This document shows positions 12,490 through 25,394 of a DNA stretch of 64,000 nt, piece by piece. Origin of the DNA: Cercis canadensis (lineage: Eukaryota > Streptophyta > Magnoliopsida > Fabales > Fabaceae). The notes below the pieces were generated by a model. The model searched no databases and was not told where the DNA came from. It saw only the letters and a program-made list of their open reading frames with translations. The stretch is from contig QAOA01006931.1 of the NCBI GenBank assembly GCA_003255065.1, forward strand, positions 2,313,542 to 2,377,541. Reading direction: 5' to 3'. Numbering within the stretch: position 1 is the first letter of the stretch; the number at the start of each line of letters is the position of its first letter. The translations under genes were made by a program, and so were the position numbers.

Positions 12490-13075
12490 ACACTAAATCT
12501 GAAATTTCAATTCCTCTTTCTCGATCTGCTCCCTTTCTCTTGTTTGGGTCTCTCTTTCTATTCCTCTTGCTCTAGCTCTGTCTCCATCTTTATTTGATAC
12601 TTTCACTCTGCCCTCTGTTCTTTCTCTCTATCGTTCTCACTAAGAGCCGGCAAACGGACCGGGCCAAGGTCATTGAGGGCATCAATGTCCAAACCCCTTA
12701 GCTTGGCAAATGATTCCACTCTTCCTTTCAGAGTGTGAAGCTCCCTCATCCTGCATAGAAACAAAAAGATGTATAGCTAAAAGTAGCTGAGAAGAAATCT
12801 AAAAGAAGAATGTAAAGAAAAGAAGAAGATGAAAGACTGACCTTGCGATCTCTGTGTGCGAGTGCCAGAGAGAGTGAATGCGAGAGTGAGGGCGACTGGG
12901 CGAGAGAGAGGGACACCCGATCTCTGAGAGGTGCGCTGGTGGCTCTGCTGCCGGCGCCGGTGTGAGAGAGAGGAACGGCGGAGATGCCAGAGTGAGGGCG
13001 AGAGAGAGAGGGACGAGGGAGAGATAGAGGCGATGGTCTGCTTAATTTTCTTATAAATATCTTTAGTTCTCATTC
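12490..13075 (-). other. GA/CT-rich segment with a possible two-exon transcript and a 48-codon ORF
   Basis: On the minus strand a CT-rich stretch (13075-12842) ends in a good donor (CGCAAG/GTCAGTC). After 91 nt comes a good acceptor (TATGCAG) at 12751. The next segment opens with an ATG at 12749 and runs MRELHTLKGRVESFAKLRGL to a stop at 12603-12605 (48 residues, predicted helical). I first took it for the last exon of the neighbouring kinase, but the frame does not fit and that gene has its own terminal exon at 13826. Parts of 12490-12650 recur at 57,690-57,830, so this may be repeat DNA rather than a gene. Confidence 0.3.
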
Positions 13076-13111
13076 TGATTCTCAGATATTTTCGGACTTA
13101 CTGCCCCTTCT

Positions 13112-13133
13112 GTTTTTTTTTTTTTTTTTTTTT
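13112..13133. repeat. poly-T tract
   Basis: Uninterrupted run of about 22 T. On the minus strand it is a poly-A tract. It lies just upstream of the CT-rich segment. Confidence 0.7.
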
Positions 13134-13825
13134 AGTTGTGGAAACAAATAAATTTTTACTTTACTGATGACTCGTCTAGCAAAGATTGACAGTTTGACAC
13201 CGGTTACTATTTTTCACACATTCAGCAGAGAATTCAGATAAAATAAAATAAATAAAAAGACTCCTTTAATTTGTATTAAGAGTAACATCATTAAGTAATT
13301 CAAATTTGACGACATAATACACTTAATTTAAATTGTTTCAGTTACTCATTCGACATGTAACCAATTATTCGGCTAGCAGAACAGCATAAGAAATCTATGA
13401 AGACATGGATCCCATTAAAAATAATAATATATAACAGTTCAATATGTAGGAATATTATTATTCCCCGAGGCTGTGTCCCCATAACTTCCTTAACAAGACA
13501 CCTCAAAAACGAAAATTTATCTGCAAACTTGGAAGGTTGCAGAATGAGAATGATACAGCAGAAGGAGAAGCTCATTTACATCCGAATATCAAATAAAATA
13601 AAAAATGTGATTAACCTTGACAGACCATCATTTCGCTTATTGCACTCGCTGGGTAGAAATTTCTTCAAAGAAGCTTATTGAACACTAGGCAAGTTGAATC
13701 TGGATAAATATTTGACTCTTATCAACCACCCCCCAGCAGAGAGAAAGAATGAGTTTTCAGCGTATAATTTATCACTGACGCCTGGATGTACATGTACATT
13801 AAAGCATATCAGAATATATCCGCTA

Positions 13826-16800
13826 TCATGCAACTTCCTCCCTTCTGTCCCCATTTTGTTCTTGACTGGAGACAGCAGTTAGCTGTTGTTGTAACTGTTC
13901 AAAGGAATAATCGTCAATTAGTTTTACTGAAACCTTTAACTTAGATGGTTTCCGCAATTATATCAAAATACTGATCAGATGCGGTATACGTAATGCAACT
14001 GAAGCCAGCTTGAGTTCAGGTTGTTTGAAAGACGAAACTAAGACTGATGATGATTAGATATTCCTACAGAAACTTACCTGCATGTATTTTAACTTCTCAG
14101 CAGTCAGTTCATCGGTCAAATTGATCATCCTATAGTACACACAAGACACAGAGTGGGGCAAAGAGAGTAAGTTAAGTTTTGTTTTTCCATGTCAAACAAA
14201 AAGGATTACTAAAAAATAATCATTCAGAGAAATATAACTAACCTGGCCTGAAGTTCTGACACTTTGACTAGCAGTAGACGTTCCCTCTCAGAAGCTGCTG
14301 AATCAACCTACATAAACAACTCAGAGGTCAGAGAACAACATCAAACCCATGACAAGTCAATATTCCATAGAAGCTCTAGTTACAAAGGCAGAGATAATAA
14401 GCTCTTCAAAGACAATTGATGCCCAAAGTAATTAAGCATACAAGTGAAAGAGATAAATCATATGGAAAATTACTCACACTCCCATTGTTTTCTGAACTGC
14501 GAGGTAGTGGCGGCAACTTTCCATTCTGAGAAGCTGAAAAATTAATTGACTTAATATACATTTTTATACCTCTACATGTATGAAAGGAATGCCTCAAGTA
14601 TAAGTTAACCAATTGCAAAATCCTTCACTCACCATCAACTGCCTCAGCTGGTTGCAAGCAATTCAACAAATTCATTATAAGATCCTGCGTAGATTGGGAA
14701 ACTTACATGTAAGATGAACAGAGTTCCAACAGGAACAACCTAATTGTAAACCATTTCTTAACTGTTAAGTTCCCCTCACCTGTTGAATGGATGTCTGCTG
14801 GAAAAGATTCTGAAGGTGAGGCATAAGAAGCGGGGGAGGAATATTGACATTAGCACAATCTTTAGGGGACTGACCAATAGGCTGGGGAGAATAAGACATG
14901 AGATTCAATGAAAGACGGAGAAGCCTTGTATATCAAATGAAATGAAAAATTGATACATACTATATTCTGTGACTACGTAATAAGTTTTCCCTTTTGGCAA
15001 ACCCAAGAAGCCAAAAATTCACATAAATGAAGGAAATCTGAGTATATTCTACTATATACATATATTGTTTGGTGTCCAACATCCAATCACCATTGGTTTA
15101 GAAACAACAGTGAAGCAAATGTGGAAACAACAGACATAATGGAAAACACTGATAAACTAGACTGCCAGATATAAAGCAAATAAGAAAAATCTACAAACCA
15201 TTGGTTTGGAATCCAACATCCAATCACCAACACTAGCAGATTTCCTTAGTGGCGATCCCTAAATGTTACAGAAACAGAACATCAGATGAGAGCACAAATA
15301 GAAAGCACCTATGCAAGTGAATAAGTAACGAATTAATCAACCAACCTGTGAAGATCGGCGTGGAACTGAACTTAAAGGAATATCCTATAGCATAATATTG
15401 AGTCAGTAGGAGTTATATTATAGGAAATACTAATTCTAAGAATAGAGTCTACCTTCACAAGATCTAAATTTTCTGACGTTACTGAGAATCGCCCTTTAAT
15501 TTGTACAAGATTAGCCTTAGACTTGTCATCCAAGGAATCTCTGAATCCTACCAAGAGTAGGGTGAAAAAAAATTAATCCCAAAATAATTTTAAAATGGTT
15601 TATTTAGGTATTTAATGGAGTTGCAGAGATAGCCTTATAGTCCAAGCTAGCCAAGGTTTGAATCCTGGGGCCAGTACTTACGGGAATTTGCCCCTAAATG
15701 CACTAGGCCGATGTGGGGGATGCACCCTTAAGATTGCCCAAGGAGGGACTTAATCTCGGTATGCAAAAGCTGAACCAAAAAGAAAAAGAAAAAGAAAATA
15801 AAATAGCCATATAATGCACATGGCATCATTTAGATACCTCCAGAAGACTTTATTGGAGCCGATAAACTATTTGCCGAAGCTCGGTTTGGAAGCATCAATG
15901 GACCACTAAAGCTTGGAGCCCGTCGTACTTCACGATTGTTTTTATCACCTGACAGCTGATTTTCATTCTCAAACCTGGAAGCAACGAAACATTACACATT
16001 TTATCATTAGCAAAATATCACACAGGGCAAAATAGGAAAGCCTCCAAGCAGAGTAAGAAATAGGGAAGAAATATACAAAGCGGGATCAATTTATTTACAC
16101 TTCAATTACAAGCTTATGGCAATGTACTTAATAAACCAAGAAAGATAAAGGGTAAAAGAAGATTCTCAGGCAATTACATCCTCTATCAGGGTAGATTTTG
16201 AACTTCAACTCATGTTATAAAAGAAAATGCTTATTCGTACTAGATATTGTTTATTAATGTTCATTAATAGATGTAGTAAACGTTTTTATTCATCCAAAAA
16301 TAAATAGGAATATAGGATAGATGATGGTAGAACAGCAGAACTACAACAGTAACACTATAACATAGTGATTATCAGATCCAGTTAAAACTGTTGTCCCTGA
16401 TGATAAAAGACCATAGAGATGACTGAAAAGGATCACTTCAAAACTTTTAGGACTACAAAGTAAGCAAATGGTTAATCAGTTCAAAATTCTATGGGTTATT
16501 CAGTTCAAGAATGGTTAATGTTCCCTTATAGGTCTTAAAGTTGACAAGCCTTACTTTTTGGCAATTCTCCCAAAAAAAAAAAATCATTTCTCTTGATTTC
16601 CTAGCCATAGTACTTTAAACAAACTGACTGACCATAACATACTTCCAAGTTCCATCTGCAAGGGCAAAATAAACAGTATCTCAAAAGCACAAATTCAATA
16701 TACAGAGTGTCATGAGTCCTATACATACTCAAAAGCAGTGTATGTACAATAACAAGCACATTGATTTAACAAACCAAAAAGCACATCTAAGCTTTACATT

Positions 16801-19800
16801 TCTTAGTAAAGATAACAGTGTTTTCAATGGTGGCCACGGCGGGATGGCGTGGTGGCCCAAAAGGCCCACTACCATGGAAACCCCCATTGCGTAGCAGAAT
16901 TCATATGGCAGCCGCCACTGCATCCACCATGAACATGGCTGATGGTAGCTGTGGTGTCCGCCAAAATGAAAATCATGCAAAATCACCCATATACCCCTGT
17001 TTTTCATCTCCAGCCAATGGGCTTCTTCCCTTCAGTGGTTTTTAGCCTTTTTGGTCTTGTCTGTGAGTATATCACAGCTTAATAGGCAAAGAAAACTTCA
17101 GACACACAACCAAACCTCCCTCCCAAATGGCACAGCAAGGTTGTGAACTAGGGCTCTCAACACAGCAGGAGAAGAACTGGGTGAAACCACCACAGAACCC
17201 TCTGAAAATCATTACTCAGTAATCTCCTTCCTCTTTTAGCTTGTAATCTTTCTCTTCTTCCACTATTTCTCTCAACTCTGCCAACTGTTCTTCCTCTAAC
17301 TCTCTTTTTCACTTTCTGATGGAATGTTAAGTCTAATACTCTCAACTAAATTTTTTCTGTTCTGGAAATCTAGTACTGTACGTGCATTAACAAAAAAAAT
17401 AGTTTTTCTTCTGATCTTCTTCTATCTCTCGTTTTTTGCTCTGGAAACTTGGCCAGAAAATAAATGTTTCTTACCCTTCTATCTGCTGTCACTATTGATT
17501 ACACTAAATGAGGCACTCTATTTTAAAACTTAACATTGTTTGGAGCACTAAAAAAAAATTATGAATTATTTGTGATGATTGTTCATTGTATAATCTATTA
17601 TGTCTCTTTATGCACTTTTTTTTAAGTCTATTAAATTTTAGTCTTCTCAAAATGGCCGCCATGCTTGTCTATGGCACCCTCCAAGCCATCCACCATGGAA
17701 TTATGGTGGATTTTGGGCCAGCCACCATACCCCATAGACAACACTGCATTATAAGAAGAAAAATGAAGATATAAATAGAAAATACAACATGCCTTTCAAA
17801 TGGACGCCCTCTTTCTGATAAAGAATGACCAATCATAGTGCCTGGCATCAGTGGCCCACTTAGAGTTTGTCGATTTTTCACTGATTGAGTTTTAATCTTG
17901 CTTGGTCCAGTATCCTTCTCTGTGATAGATGCTGTTGCCTCATTAATTGATCCATTTCTCTTCCAAATAATATTCTTTGGGCCTCCAGATTCCAAGAAAT
18001 CACTTTCAGGAATCTTCCCCTTTTTATTCAAGCACTCACTCTGTTGTATATCATTGCCACTTAATTGTGATGTGAACTCATCCTGTGGTAAATTGTCTGA
18101 ATTCTTTTTCCCAACACCAGAATGGGAATCAGTTGCATCCTGACATGATAAACACCAAAAAAGTTATATTTTTTTTGAATGTAAAGCAAATATAAAAAAG
18201 TTAAACCAACATTGAAATTCTTTGGTAAGATCTTCCTTACAACCTTATAATTGGTAAAGAATTTGTTTTCATCTTCTTCCCTCATCTCAGCTACATCATC
18301 ATCATCCCGTACCTAGCCAAATCAAAAGACATCAGTTTACATTAAACAAAAGAACCAAAGTAGCCAAGTAAATAGAACCTGAACATACTAAATAATCTGT
18401 ACCAATGAAGCTTGAGCTTTCAAATCATCAATATCAAAGTTCCATGCACTAACTCCTCGCTGGTATTCACTCTGAAAAGGAGAATACACTATCAGATTAG
18501 ATTCCTCTGGATATAAAAGTAAGTTGTTCGGATTTTTTGATTTTTTTAGCCAAGAAACATACACAACTATATAAAATGTGAAGCTTCCCAAATGAAAAAG
18601 GGTTTTGTTTGTCTTGTTTGAAACCCCTCTATTGATAATTATAATTATTAAGAACCTATTCTACAATCTTAAATTTTTCTTTCAATTCAAATTTAAGAAT
18701 TGATTCAAAACAAGATCAACTAGGAAGTCCACCATTCTGAGCATGAAATATAATGGAAGTTTTCTCTCAGAATTTAATCAACCAGACTTGAATAAACTCT
18801 AAGGTCATTGTTCTATGCAGGGTAGCAAACCAACATCAAGAACAAGAAAAATGGAAAACATGGCTGCATCAGCTATACATCCATGAAAATACTCCTTGGA
18901 ATTCGTAGCACATTACAAGATAATTAAGGGTTTGAATATCAAGTTTTACCTGTGATATTGCTTCTTGTTCCGCAGAAGGCATTTTCTTCAGAGCTAGTTG
19001 AGCTGCATCTTTAAGCTGCAATATTTTGTCAAGTCAAGCAAGAGGGCCAGGACAAGAGAAATCATGGAACCTGCACCACAGTATTTATGACAGCGAACCT
19101 GGAGTGCTTTTACACGATTCCAAAGAGGTGGTAAGTCCGCAAATAATTTCTTCACAGAAAGCTCAGGAGGCTTAGCATGTTTGAAGAAGGAGTGTTTTAA
19201 TAACTTCTCTGCTGATGGCCTCTTTGTCTGATCTTTCACCAGGCACATAGCAACCATTTCCTTAAAAGACTGATCACAACTGAAAATACTTTAATTAGAC
19301 TACTATTACAAGAAACACATTGAAATACAGAGCATCAGCAACTATATCTGGACCGTCATGCTTACATGCTATGACTATCAAACCAAATTAAACATAAATA
19401 TCATAATGGAGTGTCTTGTGTAACAATCTAGCCAGAAAGAACACCAATACCTTAGAGAACTTTTTATCACGATCATAATCGAGTCCCGGAGGGGCATTCT
19501 GTATGGTCATTAGAAGAACCTATTTTTAAGACAAAAATTAAGTTATTGTCCAATGTTATGCATCTTGATACAAAACTTGTTTTGAAACATTTTCAACATG
19601 TGCTCACACAGTCTTGCTGAATGCCCAGTGGAAGTAAAGTACCTTCATTGGAGGATATTTTGAAAAAGGTGCATGACCATGAGCCAACTCCAGTGCCGTA
19701 ATCCCGAAAGACCAAATATCAGCCCTGTCCAACATTTATGCAATAGAGGATCTCAACAATAAGCATAAACTTGGCCCATTATTCAATAAGACAACAAGAC

Positions 19801-22752
19801 AAATTTCAAGGTTTGATGAAAAAGTGAATGAGAAATAATTGTACTTAGGGGGAAACTTTCTCATGTATGCTTTCTAGATCACATAGTTACAACTATCTAT
19901 TAAGTACTTCTGCATGTAAAAATCTGTCCAAACATGAGTCTAAAATCTACAGTTTGGTGTCCCTATTCTAGCATCTAAATCAATAACAGATTCCACTCAT
20001 GCCAACATCATCCAATCAATGCATAACTCTCTTTTAGGGAAGACTATCATGCCCTGAATACAATAACAGTAAGATAAACTTTTGAGTTGGCAGTGCCATA
20101 CATGCTGCAGTGGTTTTCTTGCAGCATATAAGATAGCAGCTACTGCAAGCAACAGTCAAATCAAATGAAACTGTAGGAGGCAAACAAAAATGTATGAAAT
20201 GCTCAACATATACTCAGGTCAAACTCTTAGGTTATATTCCAGATATGACAATAACAATCAGGTGAATGACTCACTTGGAATTATAACCACTTCCAGGTTG
20301 CAGTACCTCTGGAGCCATCCTGCAACAGAAACGTAAAAGAGAATGGCATAAAACATGAATTTAATAGAGAGAAAGAAGGATATAACAGAAATGGCATTGA
20401 AATAATGCATTTATCATTAAAAAAGCAACAGAAAGTAGAATTTTGGCAGCGCATATTACCAGCATGGAGTTCCCACAAAAGTATTTCTTGAACGCTGTCT
20501 ATCACCCGTATCAAACATACAAGCTGAAACACCAAAGTCAGCAAGCTTTACAACCCCATTACTATCAAGTAGTATGTTTCCGGCCTGTAACCACAAGAAA
20601 ATGGAAGTAAATAATAATAGAGAACTTGCACCACAGGTTTGAGTCAATAGGGAAGGGGGCACCATGTAAAGGAAGAAAGGAGGGAGGGGCACAAAACTAA
20701 AAGGAGTAATGTAAAATCTTAGATTACATTCATGACTCACCTTAACATCACGATGAATATGCCCTTGCTCATGAAGATACTCCAAAGCCTTAAGGGTTTC
20801 TTTTAGGATAGATCCAATAGCTGCCTCTTCAAATCCGTCAGGATATGCTATCTTCATGAGGTGTAAACAAGAACCCTCAGCCATGAATGGCATGACCACC
20901 CAAAGGTTTCGTTCGACAACAAATGAACAATATGCCCTCACAACGTTAGGGTGATCTATCAAACTCATAGTTTGAGCCTCCCTACGCATGTCATCCTGTT
21001 AAAGTCCACAACTCATCAAATAATATGACTAGCCATGTACACGTCCTCAGAGACAGAATCTTAATGGATTTTTCAATAAGCATAATTAGAATAGGATAAA
21101 TAAAAAGAAAAAAAAATACATAATGCAATTTGGAAAAGTTGTACGCTATCTATCTCTATCACTAAATTTAGTTCTCCTTCCATGTCCCAAGAAAGTGTAA
21201 AAAATATATTGATATATAAACCTGCTTGTTACCAATGATGCCGGATGCAGTATGAGAGTAATTATATTCTTCGGATGCAAACCACCAACTTTGCATGCCA
21301 TCCAATAATCAACGTGGTTTTTGGTCCCCTTACTCAAAAATGAACACACACGAACATCCTTTTTCTGGGACTATTCTTAGCAAAATTTCTAAATGAATGG
21401 TTTATCATCATGACCAATCAACATTGTTTTATTAGTACACAGACCTATTTAAGATTTCACCCAAAAAAAAAGACCTATTTAAGTTAGAGAAAAAAAAAAG
21501 GATCAAGGGTACAAGTGACATGAGAAGATAAGACAGAATGAAAGTGAATAATGAGGAAACATTATATCTATTGACAGAAAATTAAAACTAGGGAGAATCA
21601 ATTTACCGACAGCAATTGCTCCTAGACAATGATCCATGCAACTAAACCAGAATAGATTCGGCTCATGCTAGAGTCAAGTTGAGATAGTAAGTATCCGCTC
21701 AAATATTTGTTAGACATCCTTCTAGCCTGGTTTATTAACAGTAAAATCCCTCAAATTTGAGTAACATTAATGTAAGATGTGAATAAAGATTTTAGAGATA
21801 TTGTTATTGCTTTATTTCTTCCTCCTACATTGTCTCTTTTTAATGTAAAAACATCAATTTCAATCAAATATAGATGGTTTATTCCATGGTCCATTGTCAG
21901 TTTCTTTCTTTAGACTATGAGACATAACTTACTGTCCACATAACACCTGAGGCATGAAAAAATCACGGGAAAATCTTTCTAACATAATCGGTAATAACTA
22001 CACACTTATAGTTTCTTAAAACCATCATAAGAAAGAAACGACAACAAAATATTTACATCACACTTTCATTTAAGTAAAGAATCCCGATTAGATTGCTACT
22101 TCCGACATTTTTTTTTTCTTGCTCTGCCACAGTAAGATGCCTCAGATTCTATAATATCTTCTTTCCTCTTTTACAAAGTAGATTTTTTTATCCTTGGCTC
22201 TTGTACTAGCATGGGCAAACGACAGTAACAATGTACCAGCTCATTTAAGTCCCCGAAAAAGTAGGTTCAAATTTTGCACGACATAATCCTCACTATCACT
22301 AGAATAGATAGCCCAGAAGTAAGTCCTCAGCAACTGAATTGAAATATCCCATCGGAATGATGAGAGTGAAAGTTCCTCCAGACTTGGTAGTCCCAGTTTA
22401 GCTCACTATTATACTTGGAATATAAAAACACAAGTGCAGGCTACGATAGAAATCTCAGTTTTTATTATCAGTGAAATTGGTATTAAAAAAAAAAATGAAG
22501 TCCGTACCCATCTCAAGTGAAGGAGATCTCAGCACATATAAGATAAGAATTAAGGGAGAATAAAAGTAGAGAACTAACCAGATTACTATTGCAGCGATCG
22601 AGATCCAAGCACTTGACAGCCACAACTTCATTGAAAGGAAGATAGATCGCACGGTAAACAGTGGCGCTGGCACCATAACCAACCTCTTCGAGAAGCTTGT
22701 AGTCGGCGGGATTAGCAGAGTAAGTTCTTTGATTGGCTCCCATTCTTCCCAT
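13826..22752 (-). CDS. STE20/MAP4K-type serine/threonine kinase (BLUS1/TOT3-like group)
   Basis: Twenty-one exons give a 732-residue protein: 22579-22752, 20741-20995, 20460-20584, 20275-20319, 19643-19724, 19451-19519, 19099-19269, 18950-19015, 18403-18471, 18244-18312, 17793-18139, 15838-15974, 15453-15547, 15346-15384, 15199-15258, 14780-14881, 14633-14684, 14478-14533, 14243-14307, 14078-14129 and 13826-13894. The N-terminal kinase domain has the glycine loop GYGASATV (25-32), Lys47, HRD at 139-141, DFG at 159-161 and GTPCWMAPEV. The long C-terminal half is Ser-rich, with [15 protein letters not shown] and [12 protein letters not shown], and ends in a helical segment ([19 protein letters not shown]). 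This layout is typical of the plant MAP4K group that includes BLUS1 (blue-light stomatal signalling) and TOT3 (thermomorphogenesis). It phosphorylates Ser/Thr substrates; the pathway here cannot be told. Exon 11 must use a GC donor at 17791-17792. Confidence 0.92.
16816..17746. mobile_element. hAT-like element inside a kinase intron
   Basis: The left end reads CAGTGTTTTCAATGGTGGCC and the right end on the opposite strand reads CAGTGTTGTCTATGGGG. Both belong to a common plant hAT/MITE terminus type (CAGTGTT.TCAATGG). Subterminal words (ATGGCCGCCAT, CCACCATGG) recur inside both ends in both orientations. The flanking 8-mers AAAGATAA and CATTATAA share only five positions, so the insertion is probably old. 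It sits in the intron between exons 11 and 12 of the kinase gene and makes up about half of it. No transposase was seen. Confidence 0.6.
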
Positions 22753-23060
22753 ACCCTAAACTCCTTCTGCTATTCCAGGGAACTACTATACACTGCAGCT
22801 TCTGCGTCTGTGTAAGCGGAGCCTTTACAAATACAAAGCTTGTGCTTCATACATGGAGTTTGATGAGTCGTTGACCACCATGAGAAACGATATAGAATAC
22901 AAGGAAGGAGGACTAGCTTCTATAGCTTGCCAAATGCTATGGGAAATTGGGAATTGAGAGGGAGAGAGAGAGAGGAGAGACAGGTCCAACTGCTGACGTG
23001 TTCCGGGTTGCTCGGTGATCGAGATATTGACACGTGGAAGGGTAGTCACGAGGGCCGACT
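22753..23060 (-). promoter_or_regulatory. 5' leader and proximal promoter of the kinase gene
   Basis: Immediately upstream of the start codon (minus strand) is a pyrimidine-rich region that includes a (CT)n run at about 22947-22980. CT-rich leaders are common in plant 5' UTRs. No specific operator can be named. Confidence 0.35.
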
Positions 23061-23378
23061 AGGACCTTGGCACGCTTTTTTTTGGGCGTGGGGCCAAGGT
23101 TACTAAACTGTTTTTATTTTTTGGGTGAGGTTGCTGAATTACACAGTAGAATAAATGAAACATTAGTAGATCAAGTTCAAGATAAAACGGCATGTAATAA
23201 AATGGTACTAAAAGTCATCTTTATTCTTTAAGTTTGTAAGTGTTCGAACTTCGAACTATAATTGTTGTCAAAGTAAAAAAAGAAAAAATAGATCAAGTTA
23301 AACTGTTTCTAAGGTAGCAGTCAAATTCTATTTCTCCAATGTCTATTGAGGAGTGATTGCTTTGAATATTGTAATTTT

Positions 23379-23389
<11 letters not shown>

Positions 23390-23416
<27 letters not shown>
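23390..23416. repeat. (TA)n microsatellite
   Basis: Uninterrupted TA dinucleotide run at the left border of the TIR element that follows. Confidence 0.85.
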
Positions 23417-23417
<1 letters not shown>

Positions 23418-23438
23418 CAATTTTAAAACAATTTTTAT

Positions 23439-24338
23439 CGACATTTTTTTTTAGTTGAATGTCACATTTTAGCTACAGTGTCAATTTTTTTATTTTTTTT
23501 TTAATTTTCAGTGCAAAATCACATTTTGGCATTTTCATGCCATAGAGAGTATCATTTTGAAGGTGCGGCAAAATGCGACTCTCCAACTGAGAAGAAGGCT
23601 CCAAACTAGCATGTGAGTATTTTCTTTATTTTCAATATAAATTATTCATTTAAAAAAAAGTTTAATTTAGTATTTTCTTTATTTTCAATATAAATTATTC
23701 ATTTAAAAAAAAAGTTTAATTTATAATTTATAATTTTTATTTAGATTAGTTTATTCTTGTATCTGTGTGAGATTTTTCAGGCTTTTACGGAAGGTGGGTA
23801 TTTGACTTTGATGCTAAAAGGGGTTTCCTGTGGAGGTTACGGAAAGTCCCAGTCCTGATCAGAGTTCTGTTGTCTATAGGATTCTGCATGTTAATGGAAT
23901 TGGATTTAGCCTCTGGAATCAACTCATTCTTTCTGCGTCTTCATTGGTTTGAATGGTTTTTCCATTTTGTTGAGGGAAAGATTTGATTTTTCCTTATTTT
24001 TAAGCTATTGCTGTTGATGGGTGTGAGGAAATCCAGCTTCTTGAGCTTTGTAATTGGTATAAGATTGCTTGAGTAGCACCCTGCTAATTTGGAGCCTTCT
24101 TCTCAGCTGGCGAGCCGCATTTTGAAGGTGTAGCACTCCACATGTGCCGCGCTTTCAAAATGTGGCTCTTCATGGCATAAAAATATCAAAATGCGACTTT
24201 GCATCGAAGATTTTTTTTTTTAAAAAAAAATTTGACACACCGGCTAAAATGTGACCTTCAACTAAAAAAAAACTAAAAATTCAACATTTCATTGATGGCC
24301 AAAATGCGACATTCAACTAAAAAAAAAGTGTTGTAGTG
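23439..24338. mobile_element. TIR element with a CACTA-type right end
   Basis: The right end on the opposite strand reads CACTACAACAC, a CACTA-type terminus, followed by ATGTCGCATTTTGGCC. The left arm (23439-23610) matches the right arm (24083-24338) in inverted orientation over about 170 bp, including GGAGCCTTCTTCTCAG and several ATGCGAC/GTCACATTTT words. The left arm lacks a readable CACTA tip and starts next to the (TA)n run, so it may be truncated. The interior (about 470 bp) has no coding signal I recognise, but it contains a 53-bp tandem duplication (23617-23669 and 23670-23723). Confidence 0.6.
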
Positions 24339-24499
24339 GTGGAAATTATTTCAAAATTGTCGTATATGTGTAAATAGTTTGCAAAACTACATTATTCAAA
24401 GCAATTACTCGTCCATTGAGTTCTCCAAAATTACATTTTCTGGGTTCAGCCATCTTTTATGTTGTACTCTCTAACATGTTACAATCGAATAATGAAAAT

Positions 24500-25394
24500 A
24501 ATGTTTTGTGAATGTTGCAACAAAGGAACTAAATTTCGTTTCATCCAAAACTCATGAAATTTGTTAGTTTCATAGGAGACCGACACAAAATGCCAATCAA
24601 ATATAGAAATTCCACTATTTCGATCGAAATGTTACCGTGTCGAGTAATTTTGACCGAAATGAAGAAATTTTGCTTTATTTTTGAACGAATCAATAACCTA
24701 GGGATAGGGGGAGGGAGGGAGAGAAATCGTAGAGGAAGAGAGAGAAAGATGTCATAGCAGAAGAGAAAGAAAAAATATCGGAAGGAGGAGAAATAAACAG
24801 ATCACAGGGGAAGAGAAACATACCAAAGAGGAAGAGAGAGAAACACTCACAGAGGAAGAGACATAAACTTACGTAGAGGAAGAGAAACAATTTGCAACCA
24901 AAAGGACCAAAACGATTGTGTTTGGGGAAAAAATAGTTATTTAACATTATACTATTTAATTTTATATAATTTTATCATCCTTTAAAATTAAAAAAAAAAT
25001 TACTTAAAAATATTTAAAACTTAAAGTATAATATATATTGTGTAATTTGAGACTTAAAGTATAACATATATTTTACATTAAGTTTTATGTATGTCAAATA
25101 TTATTAAAATTTATGGATATTGATTATATCTTTGATTAAAAATATAATTATTTAATATTATACTATCTAATTTTATATATCTCTATAAGTATTATTATGT
25201 TATAATTCTTTAAAATTGAAAAAATATATTTCTTAAAATTATTTGAAACAATTTTTTTAAAAAATATTTCATTTCCACGAAATTTTTGAAATGTTTTCAT
25301 TTTTTAAGTGTCTAAAATGGTACTCCGAAACGAAATTTTATTCCTTAGTTGCGACATTTCAAATTTGTGTGAATGTCACTTTTTTTTTTCAGTG
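24500..25394. mobile_element. second probable TIR element next to the CACTA-like one
   Basis: The right end on the opposite strand starts CACTGAAAAAAAAAA then GTGACATTCACAC. Further in it reads GCAACTAAGGAATAAAATTT. The left side around 24505-24545 reads GCAACAAAGGAACTAAATTT, so the ends are inverted copies. The interior is GA-rich (24700-24900), then AT-rich. Exact left boundary and target duplication were not found. Confidence 0.4.

Noticed and set aside
12603..12750. Candidate last exon of the kinase gene (MRELHTLKGRV...)
   Set aside because: The frame from exon 20 does not join it (a stop follows after 22 codons). The exon at 13,826-13,894 ([20 protein letters not shown]) fits in frame and matches the family's C-terminus.
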